NCBI RefSeq assembly: GCF_021729075.1
Contig: NZ_JAJSAQ010000003.1
Coordinates: 186,001-250,000, forward strand
Reading direction: 5' to 3'
Origin: Microbulbifer guangxiensis
GTDB taxonomy: Bacteria; Pseudomonadota; Gammaproteobacteria; Pseudomonadales; Cellvibrionaceae
DNA: 64,000 nt
Part shown: in pieces, positions 15,946 to 25,298 of the stretch
Position numbering within the stretch: position 1 is the first letter of the stretch
How the letters are laid out: each line of letters begins with the position of its first letter
Made by a program: the position numbers and the translations under genes
The notes under the pieces: model-generated
What the model saw: the letters and a program-made list of their open reading frames with translations, nothing else
Database searches by the model: none
Told to the model about the DNA's origin: nothing

Positions 15946-17328
15946 TCAGGCAAAGATGTCCAGTATGCGGCTGAACAGGCCAACAGACTGGGCAAAGGCA
16001 GCCAGGATCAATACCGGGCAGACAATGCGCACGTACCACGGCCAGACCTTCCAGAACAGGGTGCTGCCGATGTTTTCGTGACCCTTTTTCAGCTCCATCA
16101 GTACCTCATCCCTGCGCCAGATCCAGCCAGCGAAGATACATAGGGCTACTCCGAGCAGGGGCTGGCCGTACTCGGTGCTGATGGTGATGACAAGCACGAA
16201 GAGGGCGTCGAAGTTGAAGATGATCAGGCTGCTGATCGCAAAGATGACCAGCCCTACCAGCAGGGTCGCCCGCTTGCGCCCGAGTTTTAGGTTCTCGATC
16301 GAAAAGGCGACCGGCACTTCCAGCATGGAGATGGAGGAAGTCACTGACGCAATGGTCATCAGGGCAAAGAAGGCAGTGGCCACAAAGAGGCCCGCAGTGC
16401 CCATGGTGTCGAACAGTGCCGGCAGTACCTGCAGGATCAGGTCGGGACCGGCGATCAGCTCGCCGCTGGCCGCAAAGATCTGGGTGCCTGCTTCCTGCGC
16501 TACATACATTGCCGGCAGGATCAGCAGGCCGGCGGTGAAGGCGATGCCCACGTCGATCAGGGTCACCAGAGCACCCAGGCGTGGCAGGCTCTCCTGTTTG
16601 CTGAGGTAGGAGCCGTAAATGAGCATGGTGCCCACGCCCAGGGACAGGGAGAAGAAGGCCTGGCCCATGGCGGAAATGACCAGCTCCCATGAAAAGTGGC
16701 TGAAATCCGGGATCAGGTAGGCCTCCAGGCCTGCCATGGCGCCCGGCTGGGTCAGGACGTAGATGATCAGCAGCAGTAACAGGATGATCAGGGCCGGCAT
16801 CAGCAGGGTGGACCAGCGCTCAATGCCTTTCTCGACCCCGCTGGCGATGATCACCATGGTCATGCTGCTGAAGATGGCGGCAAAGAGCAGGTTGCGGCCG
16901 ATACTGCCTGTGGTCAGCCAGCTTGCCACATCATCGGCGCCAAACAGGCGGGCAAAAGGTTCTGCCAGGTGCGCCACCATCCAGCCGGCGACGATGGAGT
17001 AGAAGCTCAGGATCAGGGAGGCCACCACGATGCCGCCGAAGCCGGTCAGGTTGCCGAAGAGGCGGCTTAGTGGTCCGACAGAGATGCCCCGCAGTGCCTG
17101 AACCATGTTGCGGCGGGCGTGGCGGCCGATGGTGAGTTCCGCCATCAGTGCCGGGTAGGCCAGCAGGAAGGCGAGGATGAGGTAGACCACTACAAAGGCG
17201 GCACCCCCGTTCTGGGCCGCCTTGGTGGGGAATCCCCAGATATTGCCCAGGCCGACGGCGGAGCCCGCCGCAGCCATCAGAAAGCCGATATTGGAACTGA
17301 ACTGTCCTCTTGGTGCACTCATGGTCAA
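15946..17328 (-). CDS. Sodium-dependent transporter, NSS/SNF family
   Basis: 460 residues with about 11-12 hydrophobic segments. The N-terminal signature SNIGFLMAAAGSAVGLGNIWGFP forms TM1 with the sodium-site unwound region typical of LeuT-fold NSS transporters; GQAFFSLSLGVGTMLIYGSY is the conserved TM6 region. Inner-membrane sodium symporter, probably for amino acids or related amines; substrate not predictable. Together with a second NSS gene it flanks smpB. Confidence 0.88.
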   Translation of the reverse strand: MTMSAPRGQFSSNIGFLMAAAGSAVGLGNIWGFPTKAAQNGGAAFVVVYLILAFLLAYPALMAELTIGRHARRNMVQALRGISVGPLSRLFGNLTGFGGIVVASLILSFYSIVAGWMVAHLAEPFARLFGADDVASWLTTGSIGRNLLFAAIFSSMTMVIIASGVEKGIERWSTLLMPALIILLLLLIIYVLTQPGAMAGLEAYLIPDFSHFSWELVISAMGQAFFSLSLGVGTMLIYGSYLSKQESLPRLGALVTLIDVGIAFTAGLLILPAMYVAQEAGTQIFAASGELIAGPDLILQVLPALFDTMGTAGLFVATAFFALMTIASVTSSISMLEVPVAFSIENLKLGRKRATLLVGLVIFAISSLIIFNFDALFVLVITISTEYGQPLLGVALCIFAGWIWRRDEVLMELKKGHENIGSTLFWKVWPWYVRIVCPVLILAAFAQSVGLFSRILDIFA

Positions 17329-17364
17329 TCCTGTAATTATTCTTCTGTGGCGGGCGGGGCCGGA

Positions 17365-17844
17365 TCAGCGGTGGTCGGTGCGCATCAGGCGCTGCTTCTC
17401 ACGGTTCCAGTCGCGTTGTTTCTCGGTCTCGCGCTTGTCGTGCTTGGCCTTGCCCTTGGCCAGGGCAATCTCGCACTTGATCAGGTGTTTTTTCCAGTAG
17501 AGGGCGGTGGCGACCAGTGCGTAGCCCTTCTGGTCCACCGAGGCCTTGAGCCTGGCCAGCTCTTTCTTGTGCAGCAACAGGCGCCGGGTGCGGTCGGGCT
17601 CGGTGACGAAGTGGGTCGAGGCACTGGGGAGTGGCTCGATGCGGGCACCCAGCAGCCAGGCCTGGCCGTCTTTCATCAGGACATAGCTGTCCGTGAGCTG
17701 CGCCTTGCCCTCGCGGCAGCTCTTCACTTCCCATCCCAACAGCTCAAGCCCGGCCTCGAACTTCTCCTCGATGAAGTAGTCGTGCCGGGCCTTCTTGTTC
17801 AGGGCGATGGTGTTGGAAGACGGTGCCTTTTTCTTCTTGGCCAT
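17365..17844 (-). CDS. smpB: SsrA-binding protein SmpB
   Basis: 159 residues with the SmpB oligonucleotide-binding fold: [42 protein letters not shown] at the N-terminus, then LLLHKKEL, and the C-terminal basic tail [24 protein letters not shown] that reaches into the ribosomal mRNA channel. It binds the tRNA-like part of tmRNA and is needed for trans-translation. The partner ssrA is 1.5 kb away. In many relatives smpB is divergent from ratA; here an NSS gene lies between them. Confidence 0.97.
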   Translation of the reverse strand: MAKKKKAPSSNTIALNKKARHDYFIEEKFEAGLELLGWEVKSCREGKAQLTDSYVLMKDGQAWLLGARIEPLPSASTHFVTEPDRTRRLLLHKKELARLKASVDQKGYALVATALYWKKHLIKCEIALAKGKAKHDKRETEKQRDWNREKQRLMRTDHR

Positions 17845-17933
17845 AGGTACATCTTTACGGTGGATCGAGCTGCGGGATCATAACAGAGGCCCCCCGGCCG
17901 TTACAGCGAGGGGCCGTCCGGCCGCGGGCGGAT

Positions 17934-19352
17934 TCAGAAGAAGCTGATTCCGAAGAACTTGAGGGCCACTGTGTTGATGAAGATCAGCGCAAGGATGACC
18001 GGGATGAAGGTCCCCAGGGAAAAGTTGACGTAGCGCTGGGAGAAGGAGCCTGCAAAGCTGGCATCGCCATCCTGCAGCTCCTTGTCGAAGTTGGATTTCT
18101 TCCAGCGGTAGATCACGAACAGGCACACCAGCAGGCCGTTCAGCGGCAGGATGGTGTCATAGAAGATGATCTCCACCAGGTCGAAGAACGACTTGTTGGC
18201 CCCGGCCAGGGTGACGAACTCTGTGAACCACTGCACCATGCCGAAAGACACCGCGCAGAAGATGGCCAGCACGATCTGGATGGCGCCAATGGTGTAGATC
18301 GCCTTGCGCCGGTCCATGCCGCGCTCGTCGCGCAGGGTCGCCACCGGTACCTCGATGATCGAGACCAGTGAGGTGATGGCTGCGACCAGGACCAGGAAGA
18401 AGAACACCGCCGCGAAGGCACTGGCACCGAAGTAGCCGATGTTGTCCTGCATGGCGAGGAAGATCTTCGGCAGGAACAGGAAAATCATGCCCGCGGAGCT
18501 GTCGCTCAGTTCAGTCGGATCGATTTGCGGGTTGAAGTGGAAGATGGTCGGCAGGATCAGCAGGCCCGCGGTGAAGGCAACCAGGGTATCGGTCAGTGCC
18601 ACCACCTTGGCGGAGCTGGGCACCGACTGGTGGGCTTTCATATAGGAGCCGTAGGTGATCAGGATGCCCATGCCCAGCGACAGGGAGAAGAAAGCCTGGG
18701 CCATGGCCTTGCTCAGTACTTCCGGGGTCAGCTTGCTGAAGTCCGGGATCAGGTAGTACTGCACACCCAGCATGGCGTTTTCCTGGGTCAGGACAAAGAT
18801 CACCAGCGCGATCAGCATCACGAACAGCATCGGCATCAGGGTTTTGGCCGCGCGCTCGATACCGTCCTTGACCCCCAGCGCCAGGATGCCGTTGATGATC
18901 AGCATCAGTACCACCAGGTAGGCGAACACGGTGGGGGAGTTGATGAACTGGCCGAAATAGGCCTCGGTGGCCAGTGCGTCCAGATTACCCGTAAGGGTCG
19001 AAACCAGGTAGCCAAGCACCCATACCGTCACCACCAGATAGAAGACGGCGATCATGAACGGGGTGATCAGGGCGAGCCAGCCGGGGATCTGCCATAGCTT
19101 CGAGCCACCGGAGAGCTCGCGGTAGGCGCCCACCGGATCCTTGTCGGTGCGGCGGCCCAGGGCGAGTTCCGCCATCATCACCGGCAGGCAGATAAAGATG
19201 ACGAACAGGGCGTAGATCAGCAGGAAGGCGCCGCCGCCGCTTTTGGTGGCGGCGACGGGGAAGGCTACCAGGTTGCCGATTCCCACGGCCGATCCAGCCG
19301 CGGCCAGGATAAAACCGAGCCGCGATCCAAAGTGTTCTCTCGCTGCGGACAT
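17934..19352 (-). CDS. Sodium-dependent transporter, NSS/SNF family (second copy)
   Basis: 472 residues, about 12 membrane segments. TM1 signature RLGFILAAAGSAVGIGNLVAFP and TM6 AQAFFSLSLGMGILITYGSY are conserved, but much of the rest differs from the first NSS gene, so these are distinct paralogues rather than a recent duplication. Inner-membrane sodium-coupled uptake of an amino-acid-like solute. Divergent from ratA. Confidence 0.88.
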   Translation of the reverse strand: MSAAREHFGSRLGFILAAAGSAVGIGNLVAFPVAATKSGGGAFLLIYALFVIFICLPVMMAELALGRRTDKDPVGAYRELSGGSKLWQIPGWLALITPFMIAVFYLVVTVWVLGYLVSTLTGNLDALATEAYFGQFINSPTVFAYLVVLMLIINGILALGVKDGIERAAKTLMPMLFVMLIALVIFVLTQENAMLGVQYYLIPDFSKLTPEVLSKAMAQAFFSLSLGMGILITYGSYMKAHQSVPSSAKVVALTDTLVAFTAGLLILPTIFHFNPQIDPTELSDSSAGMIFLFLPKIFLAMQDNIGYFGASAFAAVFFFLVLVAAITSLVSIIEVPVATLRDERGMDRRKAIYTIGAIQIVLAIFCAVSFGMVQWFTEFVTLAGANKSFFDLVEIIFYDTILPLNGLLVCLFVIYRWKKSNFDKELQDGDASFAGSFSQRYVNFSLGTFIPVILALIFINTVALKFFGISFF

Positions 19353-19551
19353 AGTACTCTCGCTTGCCTGTTATTCTTGTGTGTGCCTGGTCCGGGCGCC
19401 GCGCATACCTCTGGTTGGGCGCGACCGAGCAGTATCAAAGCAGCGATTGTTGCAGGAATTGCCTTGCTTGAGTAGCGGCGGCTGGCAAAATTGCCCGCGG
19501 GCCGCAGTTGCCGGTCCGGATCTGGGGCTGAGGTTGGGATAAGTAGAAAAC

Positions 19552-19992
19552 ATGACGCAGATTGAGCGCAGCGCGCTGGTGATGCACAGCGCAGAAAGGA
19601 TGTTTGACCTGGTGAACGACGTGGCGCAATACCCGCAGTTCCTGCCGGGCTGTCGCGGTGCAGAAGTACTTTATAGCGATGAACAGACGCTGGAGGCGCG
19701 GCTGGACCTCTCCCGCGCGGGTATCCGCCAGAGTTTTGTCACCCGCAACCGGCTGCAGCGGCCGTCTTCCATGGAGCTGGAGCTGGTCGATGGCCCTTTC
19801 TCAGACTTTTCCGGACGCTGGGAATTCAAACCCCTTGGTGAGGAGGCCTGCAAGGTCCAGTTCTCACTCTCTTTTTCCATCCGCAACCCGCTGATGGCGG
19901 CGGCCGCAGGAAAGTTGTTCAGTGAGCTGGCCAACCAGATGGTGGGGGCCATGAGTGCACGGGCGGATGCAATCTACGGGAAACCGGCATGA
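19552..19992 (+). CDS. ratA: RatA/Coq10-family START-domain protein
   Basis: 146 residues of the polyketide-cyclase/START fold: the N-terminal RSALVMHSAERMFDLVNDVAQYPQFLPGC block is diagnostic, followed by LVDGPFSDFSGRWEF. Homologues include E. coli RatA, reported to block 70S assembly, and Coq10-type lipid (ubiquinone) binding proteins; which role applies is uncertain. It overlaps rnfH by 4 bases (ATGA). Confidence 0.88.
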   Translation: MTQIERSALVMHSAERMFDLVNDVAQYPQFLPGCRGAEVLYSDEQTLEARLDLSRAGIRQSFVTRNRLQRPSSMELELVDGPFSDFSGRWEFKPLGEEACKVQFSLSFSIRNPLMAAAAGKLFSELANQMVGAMSARADAIYGKPA

Positions 19993-20324
19993 CGGATATC
20001 AAGACAATCGCGGTAGAGGTGGTCTACGCGCTGCCCCATGAGCAGAGGCTGATCAGGTTGCTGGTGAAGCCGGGTACTACGGCAAAAGAGGCGTTGATCC
20101 GCTCCGGGATTCCCGAAGAGTACGAAGAAGTGAATCCGGAGACTGCCAGGTTGGGGATCTTCGGCCAGTCACTGGGCACCAAGGGGCTGGCGCCCGCCGA
20201 CCAGTATATCCTGCAGCCGGGTGACCGGGTGGAAGTCTACCGGCCGCTGATTGCCGACCCGAAGGAGGCGCGCAAGCAGCGGGCGGAGAAGGCGCGCCGG
20301 CAGGCGCAGCAGGGCGAGAGCTGA
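19989..20324 (+). CDS. rnfH: RnfH/RatB family ubiquitin-like protein (UPF0125)
   Basis: 111 residues with a beta-grasp layout: IAVEVVYALPHEQRLIRLLVKPGTTAKEALIRSG, LGIFGQSLG, and GDRVEVYRPLIADPKEARKQRAEKARR at the end. It is coupled to ratA by ATGA, the conserved gene pair in gammaproteobacteria. The function is poorly defined. Confidence 0.9.
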   Translation: MTDIKTIAVEVVYALPHEQRLIRLLVKPGTTAKEALIRSGIPEEYEEVNPETARLGIFGQSLGTKGLAPADQYILQPGDRVEVYRPLIADPKEARKQRAEKARRQAQQGES

Positions 20325-20334
20325 GCGGCGCGAA

Positions 20335-20679
20335 TCAGGGCCAGCCGGCCGGCTGCCAGTCGCCGCTGGTGGCGATCAGGATGTCGCCGTTGAAGTAGAC
20401 GCTGAAGCGCTTCTGGGTGACCTCGCCGTCCGGATCGCGCACGCGGTTGACGTAATCCCAGCGATTGGGCTTGAAGGTGTCCTCGACCAGGGGCGTACCC
20501 AGCACGAAACGCACCTGGCGGCGGGTCATGCCCGGCTTCAGCTGGTCCACCATCTCCTGGGTGACGATGTTGCCCTGTTGCACCTCGATACGGTGCACGC
20601 CGGGGAACTCAAACAGGCTGCAGGCGCTGAGCAGGGCGCCGAGAGCGGCGATGGCGAGAAATTTTGCGAAAGAGGGCAT
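20335..20679 (-). CDS. bamE: Outer-membrane assembly lipoprotein BamE
   Basis: 114 residues with lipobox LLSAC (Cys20) and the SmpA/OmlA domain: QGNIVTQEMVDQLKPGMTRRQVRFVLGTPLVEDTF, then RWDYVNR. Part of the BAM complex that inserts beta-barrel proteins in the outer membrane. It converges with rnfH and diverges from fur, the usual order. Confidence 0.95.
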   Translation of the reverse strand: MPSFAKFLAIAALGALLSACSLFEFPGVHRIEVQQGNIVTQEMVDQLKPGMTRRQVRFVLGTPLVEDTFKPNRWDYVNRVRDPDGEVTQKRFSVYFNGDILIATSGDWQPAGWP

Positions 20680-20949
20680 TCAGTGCTCCGTTATCTTTTG
20701 TCTTGCAGCGGCTGTCTTGCGCCGGTCCGGGGTGCCGGTTTCTGAGAGCGGGCCGGGGGGCGAAAGTTCCGGTTCCGGATCCCGTCGGCGGCCGGCCGGG
20801 GTTCCGCTGTGTCCACTGGGCGTGGATAATAACCGAAGAGCAGGCGCGCTGACAGAGATGGCGGAGGCTTCCCCGGGTTGCCGGAAGGTCGTCACCGGTG
20901 CGGCAAAGTCACGAAAAGAGCAACGAGAATTCAGTTGGGAATCCTATCC

Positions 20950-21360
20950 ATGCCAAATGAAAACCAGGAGCTGCGCAAGGCGGGCCTCAAGGTAACCCTG
21001 CCGCGAGTAAAGATTCTGCAATTGCTGGAGAACGCCAGCGAGCAGCACCTGAGTGCAGAAGATGTCTATAAAATGCTGCTGGAAGCCGGGGAGGATGTCG
21101 GCCTCGCCACTGTCTACCGCGTACTGACCCAGTTCGAGAGTGCCGGTCTGGTGATCCGTCACAACTTCGATGGAGGCCATTCCGTGTTCGAGCTCGATCG
21201 CGGCGAGCACCACGATCACATGGTCTGCACCGAGACCGGTGAGGTCATCGAGTTCCACAACGAGCAGATCGAAAAGCTGCAGCACCAGATCGCCGAGGAG
21301 CACGGCTACGAGCTCACCGGCCACAGCCTGGTGCTGTACGTCACCAAGAAAGAGCAGTAA
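20950..21360 (+). CDS. fur: Ferric uptake regulator Fur
   Basis: 136 residues from ATG 20950 (MPNENQELRKAGLKVTLPR); longer frames upstream are not needed. DNA-binding winged helix (LSAEDVYKMLLEAGEDVGLATVYRVLTQFESAGLV) and the metal site HHDHMVC followed by GEVIEF. The residue expected for the second Cys of the CxxC structural zinc site is Thr (CTET), as in pseudomonad-like Fur variants that lack that site. Iron-dependent repressor, probably autoregulated. Confidence 0.96.
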   Translation: MPNENQELRKAGLKVTLPRVKILQLLENASEQHLSAEDVYKMLLEAGEDVGLATVYRVLTQFESAGLVIRHNFDGGHSVFELDRGEHHDHMVCTETGEVIEFHNEQIEKLQHQIAEEHGYELTGHSLVLYVTKKEQ

Positions 21361-21451
21361 TGCCCGCCGGGGCGGCACGCGCCGTCCCTTGACGCCTCCC
21401 GCCCGCCTTGGGACACTTTCCGCCACTATATAAACATACAGGGAGCAGCCC

Positions 21452-21982
21452 TTGACCCGGATACTGGGTATCGACCCCGGCTCGAGAAAAACCGGTTATG
21501 GATTGATCGATATTCAGCGGGGCGGGGCGGTTTATGTGGCCAGCGGCGTGGTGCGGATCCCGGATGATCCCCTTCCCGAGCGTCTCAAGCTGATCTTTGA
21601 TGCCGTCAGCCAGATTGCCAGCCAGTACCGGCCGGAGCATATGGCGGTAGAGAACGTATTCATGTCCAAGAGTGCCGGCTCGGCGCTCAAGCTGGGGCAG
21701 GCGCGGGGGGCGGCAATCGTGGCCGGCACCCACGCCGGTCTGCCGGTGGCGGAATATGAGGCACGCAAGGTCAAACAGGCGGTGGTGGGCAATGGTGCCG
21801 CGGACAAGCTGCAGGTGCAGCATATGGTCAAGACGCTGCTGCGTCTGCCGGCGGCACCGCAGGAGGACGCCGCCGATGCCCTCGCCGTGGCCCTTTGTCA
21901 CATGCATACCATGCAGACCCTGATACAGACCGCCGGCAGCGGGCGCAGCCGCTTTCGCCGCGGGCGCCTGACGATTTCCTGA
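21452..21982 (+). CDS. ruvC: Holliday junction endonuclease RuvC
   Basis: 176 residues starting at TTG 21452 with GGGAGCAG just before it; no ATG fits the conserved N-terminus [15 protein letters not shown]. Catalytic acids are in place: Asp8, Glu67, Asp139 and Asp142. It resolves Holliday junctions made mobile by RuvAB, encoded directly downstream. Confidence 0.97.
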   Translation: MTRILGIDPGSRKTGYGLIDIQRGGAVYVASGVVRIPDDPLPERLKLIFDAVSQIASQYRPEHMAVENVFMSKSAGSALKLGQARGAAIVAGTHAGLPVAEYEARKVKQAVVGNGAADKLQVQHMVKTLLRLPAAPQEDAADALAVALCHMHTMQTLIQTAGSGRSRFRRGRLTIS

Positions 21983-21999
21983 GGGGGGAACAGAATCCA

Positions 22000-22608
22000 A
22001 TGATCGGAAGACTCCGCGGCAGCCTCGCCGCAATCCAGCCGCCGCAGCTGCTGGTGGATGTCCACGGGGTGGGCTACGAAGTGCTCGCGCCCATGACCAC
22101 GGTGTTCGAGCTGCCGCCGCTGGGCCAGGAGGTACAGCTGTATACCCACCTCTCAGTATCAGAGACGGCGCAACAGCTGTTCGGTTTTCTGCGCGAGTCC
22201 GATCGCCAGCTGTTCCGCACGCTGATCAAGGTCAACGGTGTCGGCCCCAAGATGGCGCTGGCCATCCTTTCAGGCCTCGATGGCAAGGCGCTTTCCCGCT
22301 GTGTGGCGGAAGACAATGTGGGGGCGCTGGTCAAGGTGCCCGGGGTGGGCAAAAAGACTGCCGAGCGGCTCATCATCGAGCTGCGCGACAAGCTGGCCCC
22401 GGACCTGGGGGATGCCAACGATATCCCGCTGATGGCAGCTGGTGCGCCGAAGGTGGACCATGTGGGTGAGGCGGAGAGCGCGCTCGCCGCCCTGGGCTAC
22501 AAACCTACCGAGGCCAGCAAGATGGTGGCCCGCGCCAGCAAGGAGCAGCCGGATGCCGACAGCGCGACCCTGATTCGCCTGGCGCTGAAGGGCATGGTGC
22601 CCGCATGA
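22000..22608 (+). CDS. ruvA: Holliday junction branch migration protein RuvA
   Basis: 202 residues from ATG 22000, 18 bases after ruvC, with GGGGGGAA upstream. OB-fold N-terminus MIGRLRGSLA, tandem helix-hairpin-helix (LIKVNGVGPKMALAILSG and LVKVPGVGKKTAERLIIEL) and C-terminal domain III (LAALGYKPTEASKMV) that contacts RuvB. Confidence 0.97.
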   Translation: MIGRLRGSLAAIQPPQLLVDVHGVGYEVLAPMTTVFELPPLGQEVQLYTHLSVSETAQQLFGFLRESDRQLFRTLIKVNGVGPKMALAILSGLDGKALSRCVAEDNVGALVKVPGVGKKTAERLIIELRDKLAPDLGDANDIPLMAAGAPKVDHVGEAESALAALGYKPTEASKMVARASKEQPDADSATLIRLALKGMVPA

Positions 22609-22654
22609 ACCGGCTTGATGCCTTTACCAGTAAGCCCCGCGGGAGAGCCCAGCA

Positions 22655-23671
22655 GTGATAGAAGCCGACCGCCTGATTGCCCCGGAGCCCATCGGCCCCA
22701 GCGGGCAGGAAGAGCAATACGACCGCGCCGTGCGCCCCAAGACCCTGGCCGATTACGTTGGGCAGCCGGTGGTGCGGGAGCAGATGGAGATCTTCATCCA
22801 GGCTGCCAGGCTGCGGGACGAGGCCCTGGACCATACGCTGGTGTTCGGCCCGCCCGGCCTGGGCAAGACCACTCTGGCCAACATCATCGCCGCGGAAATG
22901 GGGGTGGCCATCAAGACCACCTCTGGCCCGGTGCTGGAGAAGGCCGGTGACCTCGCGGCGCTGATGACGAACCTTGAGCCCGGCGACGTGTTGTTCATCG
23001 ATGAGATCCACCGGCTCAGTCCCCACGTGGAGGAAGTGCTGTACCCGGCGATGGAGGATTATCAGCTGGATATCATGATCGGCGAGGGTCCCGCTGCGCG
23101 CTCGATCAAGCTGGACCTGCCGCCCTTCACCCTGGTGGGGGCGACGACCCGCGCCGGCCTGCTCACCTCACCCCTGCGGGATCGATTCGGTATCGTGCAG
23201 CGGCTGGAGTTCTACAGTGTCGAGGACCTGACCAGTATCGTGCGTCGCTCCGCCGGCCTGATGGGGGTGGAGATGGACGAGGGTGGTGCCCGCGAGGTGG
23301 CGCGCCGCGCCCGCGGTACACCGCGGATCGCCAACCGCCTGCTGCGCCGGGTGCGGGATTTTGCTGAAGTGAAGGGCAACGGCAGCGTGGATGCCGCCAC
23401 CGCCGATGCGGCCCTCAATATGCTCAACGTGGACGGCCGTGGCTTCGACCAGCTGGACCGGCGCATGCTGCTGGCGATGATCGAGAAGTTTGGCGGCGGG
23501 CCGGTAGGCATCGACAGCCTGGCGGCGGCGATCAGTGAGGAGCGGGATACCATCGAGGATGTGCTCGAGCCCTACCTGATCCAGCAGGGCTACCTGGCCC
23601 GCACGCCGCGGGGCCGGGTGGTCACGGCACTGGCCTACGAGCACTTCGGTATGCCGCAGCCGGACAAGTGA
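22655..23671 (+). CDS. ruvB: Holliday junction helicase RuvB
   Basis: 338 residues from GTG 22655 (GGGAGAG upstream). AAA+ motor with Walker [10 protein letters not shown] at residues 65-73, Walker [10 protein letters not shown], sensor 1 GATTRAGLL and arginine finger region; winged-helix C-terminus. It drives branch migration with RuvA. Third gene of ruvCAB. Confidence 0.98.
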   Translation: MIEADRLIAPEPIGPSGQEEQYDRAVRPKTLADYVGQPVVREQMEIFIQAARLRDEALDHTLVFGPPGLGKTTLANIIAAEMGVAIKTTSGPVLEKAGDLAALMTNLEPGDVLFIDEIHRLSPHVEEVLYPAMEDYQLDIMIGEGPAARSIKLDLPPFTLVGATTRAGLLTSPLRDRFGIVQRLEFYSVEDLTSIVRRSAGLMGVEMDEGGAREVARRARGTPRIANRLLRRVRDFAEVKGNGSVDAATADAALNMLNVDGRGFDQLDRRMLLAMIEKFGGGPVGIDSLAAAISEERDTIEDVLEPYLIQQGYLARTPRGRVVTALAYEHFGMPQPDK

Positions 23672-23733
23672 GTTGGCGCCCGGCGGGCGCCTCAGCAGAC
23701 AACAAGCCAGCCTGACAACAATAAGGAACCGGG

Positions 23734-24144
23734 GTGACAGAGCCTTTCAGCATCCCCATCCGGGTCTATATCGAGGACACGGACGCCGGGGGAATCGTCT
23801 ACTACGTCAATTATTTGAAGTATATGGAGCGCGCGCGCACAGAATTGGTCCGCTCGCTCGGCTATGATAAGCCCGCCATGCCGCAGCAGGGCCTGCTGCT
23901 GGTGGTGCACTCCGCGGAAATCCAGTACCGGCGCTCGGCGCTGCTGGACGACAGCTTGAGAGCCACGGCAGCGATTGGCAAACTTGGCCGTGCCGCGGTG
24001 ACCTTCGAACAAAAAATTTTCCGTGGCAGTGAAATTATCTGTCAGGGTGTGGTCAAAGTCGCCTGCGTGGCGGATGACAGCCGCAAACCCTGTGCGCTAC
24101 CAGACTCAATCTATTCAGCATTAAAGGCAGCAATCCAACAATGA
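23734..24144 (+). CDS. ybgC: Tol-Pal-associated acyl-CoA thioesterase YbgC
   Basis: 136 residues from GTG 23734. Hotdog-fold signature YIEDTDAGGIVYYVNYLKYMERARTE with the catalytic Asp. Hydrolyses acyl-CoA in the cytosol; standard first gene of the tol operon. It overlaps tolQ by 4 bases (ATGA). Confidence 0.95.
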   Translation: MTEPFSIPIRVYIEDTDAGGIVYYVNYLKYMERARTELVRSLGYDKPAMPQQGLLLVVHSAEIQYRRSALLDDSLRATAAIGKLGRAAVTFEQKIFRGSEIICQGVVKVACVADDSRKPCALPDSIYSALKAAIQQ

Positions 24145-24830
24145 ACGCCGGTGAACAACTTTCCCTGTGGGGGCTGATCCAGAACGCCAGTCTGCTGGTG
24201 CAGCTGGTGATGCTGATCCTGCTCCTGGCCTCGGTCATCTCCTGGGTCATGATCATTCAGCGTGGCCTCTACCTGTCCAGGGCCAAGCGTGCCCTCAACA
24301 GCTTCGAGCGGCGTTTCTGGTCCGGTGCCGACCTCAATCAGCTGTTCCGCGAGGGCAATGCCCGCGCCGAGAAGGGCAAGGTGGACGGGGTCGAGTCCCT
24401 GTTCCGTGCCGGCTTCACCGAGTTCACCCGCCTGCGCCAGCAGGGCCGCAGCAGCCCCGAGGCCGTCATGGAGGGCACTGAGCGCGCCATGCGTGTGGCG
24501 ATGTCCAGGGAACAGGAGAAGGTAGAGATGAACCTGCCGTTCCTGGCCAGTGTCGGCTCCGTGAGCCCCTATATCGGCCTGTTCGGCACCGTGTGGGGCA
24601 TCATGAACTCCTTCCGCAGCCTGGCCACCATGCACCAGGCCACCATCGCGACAGTAGCACCGGGTATCAGTGAGGCCCTGGTGGCTACCGCCATGGGCCT
24701 GTTTGCGGCGATTCCGGCGGTGATGGCCTACAACCGCTATTCGGCCAAGGCGGAGACGCTGCTGTCCAGCTACGAGACATTCGCCGAGGAGTTCTCCTCC
24801 ATCCTGCACCGCAAAGTGCACTCCAGCTAA
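24141..24830 (+). CDS. tolQ: Tol-Pal system proton channel TolQ
   Basis: 229 residues, three transmembrane helices: LVMLILLLASVISWVMIIQ near the N-terminus and two later ones around VGSVSPYIGLFGTVWGIM and IAATVAPGISEALVATAMGLFAAIPAV. MotA/ExbB family. With TolR it converts the proton gradient into movement of TolA during cell division. Confidence 0.97.
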   Translation: MNAGEQLSLWGLIQNASLLVQLVMLILLLASVISWVMIIQRGLYLSRAKRALNSFERRFWSGADLNQLFREGNARAEKGKVDGVESLFRAGFTEFTRLRQQGRSSPEAVMEGTERAMRVAMSREQEKVEMNLPFLASVGSVSPYIGLFGTVWGIMNSFRSLATMHQATIATVAPGISEALVATAMGLFAAIPAVMAYNRYSAKAETLLSSYETFAEEFSSILHRKVHSS

Positions 24831-24848
24831 CACCACCGGACGATTGTC

Positions 24849-25280
24849 ATGAGTGTTTTTCGCAAGGGCGGCAAGCGCAAACTGGTCTCCGAGATCAATG
24901 TTGTCCCTTACATCGACGTGATGCTGGTGCTGCTGATCGTGTTCATGGTGACGGCACCACTGCTGATGCAGGGGGTCAAAGTCGACCTGCCGGATGCCCC
25001 TTCCTCGCCGATGGAGGATACGGACGACGAGCCGCTGATCGTGTCGGTCCGCGCCGACGGCACCTATTACCTGAACCTGGGTGAAGATGAGCAGGTGGCC
25101 AAGCCGATGGCAGAGATCCGCGAGACGGTGGCCAAGGTTCTGCGCCAGAAGCCCAAGACACCGGTACTGGTGTGGGGTGACACCGACGCCAAATACGGCC
25201 TGATCGTGGGTGCCATGACCCAGTTGCAGCAGGCCGGCGCACCGAGTGTCGGCCTCGTCACCGAGCCGCCGCAGCAGTAG
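24849..25280 (+). CDS. tolR: Tol-Pal system protein TolR
   Basis: 143 residues, one N-terminal helix with the essential Asp23 (VVPYIDVMLVLLIVFMV) and a periplasmic ExbD-type domain. Works with TolQ as the proton-driven stator. Confidence 0.96.
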   Translation: MSVFRKGGKRKLVSEINVVPYIDVMLVLLIVFMVTAPLLMQGVKVDLPDAPSSPMEDTDDEPLIVSVRADGTYYLNLGEDEQVAKPMAEIRETVAKVLRQKPKTPVLVWGDTDAKYGLIVGAMTQLQQAGAPSVGLVTEPPQQ

Positions 25281-25298
25281 GGATGGCACCAACCCACT

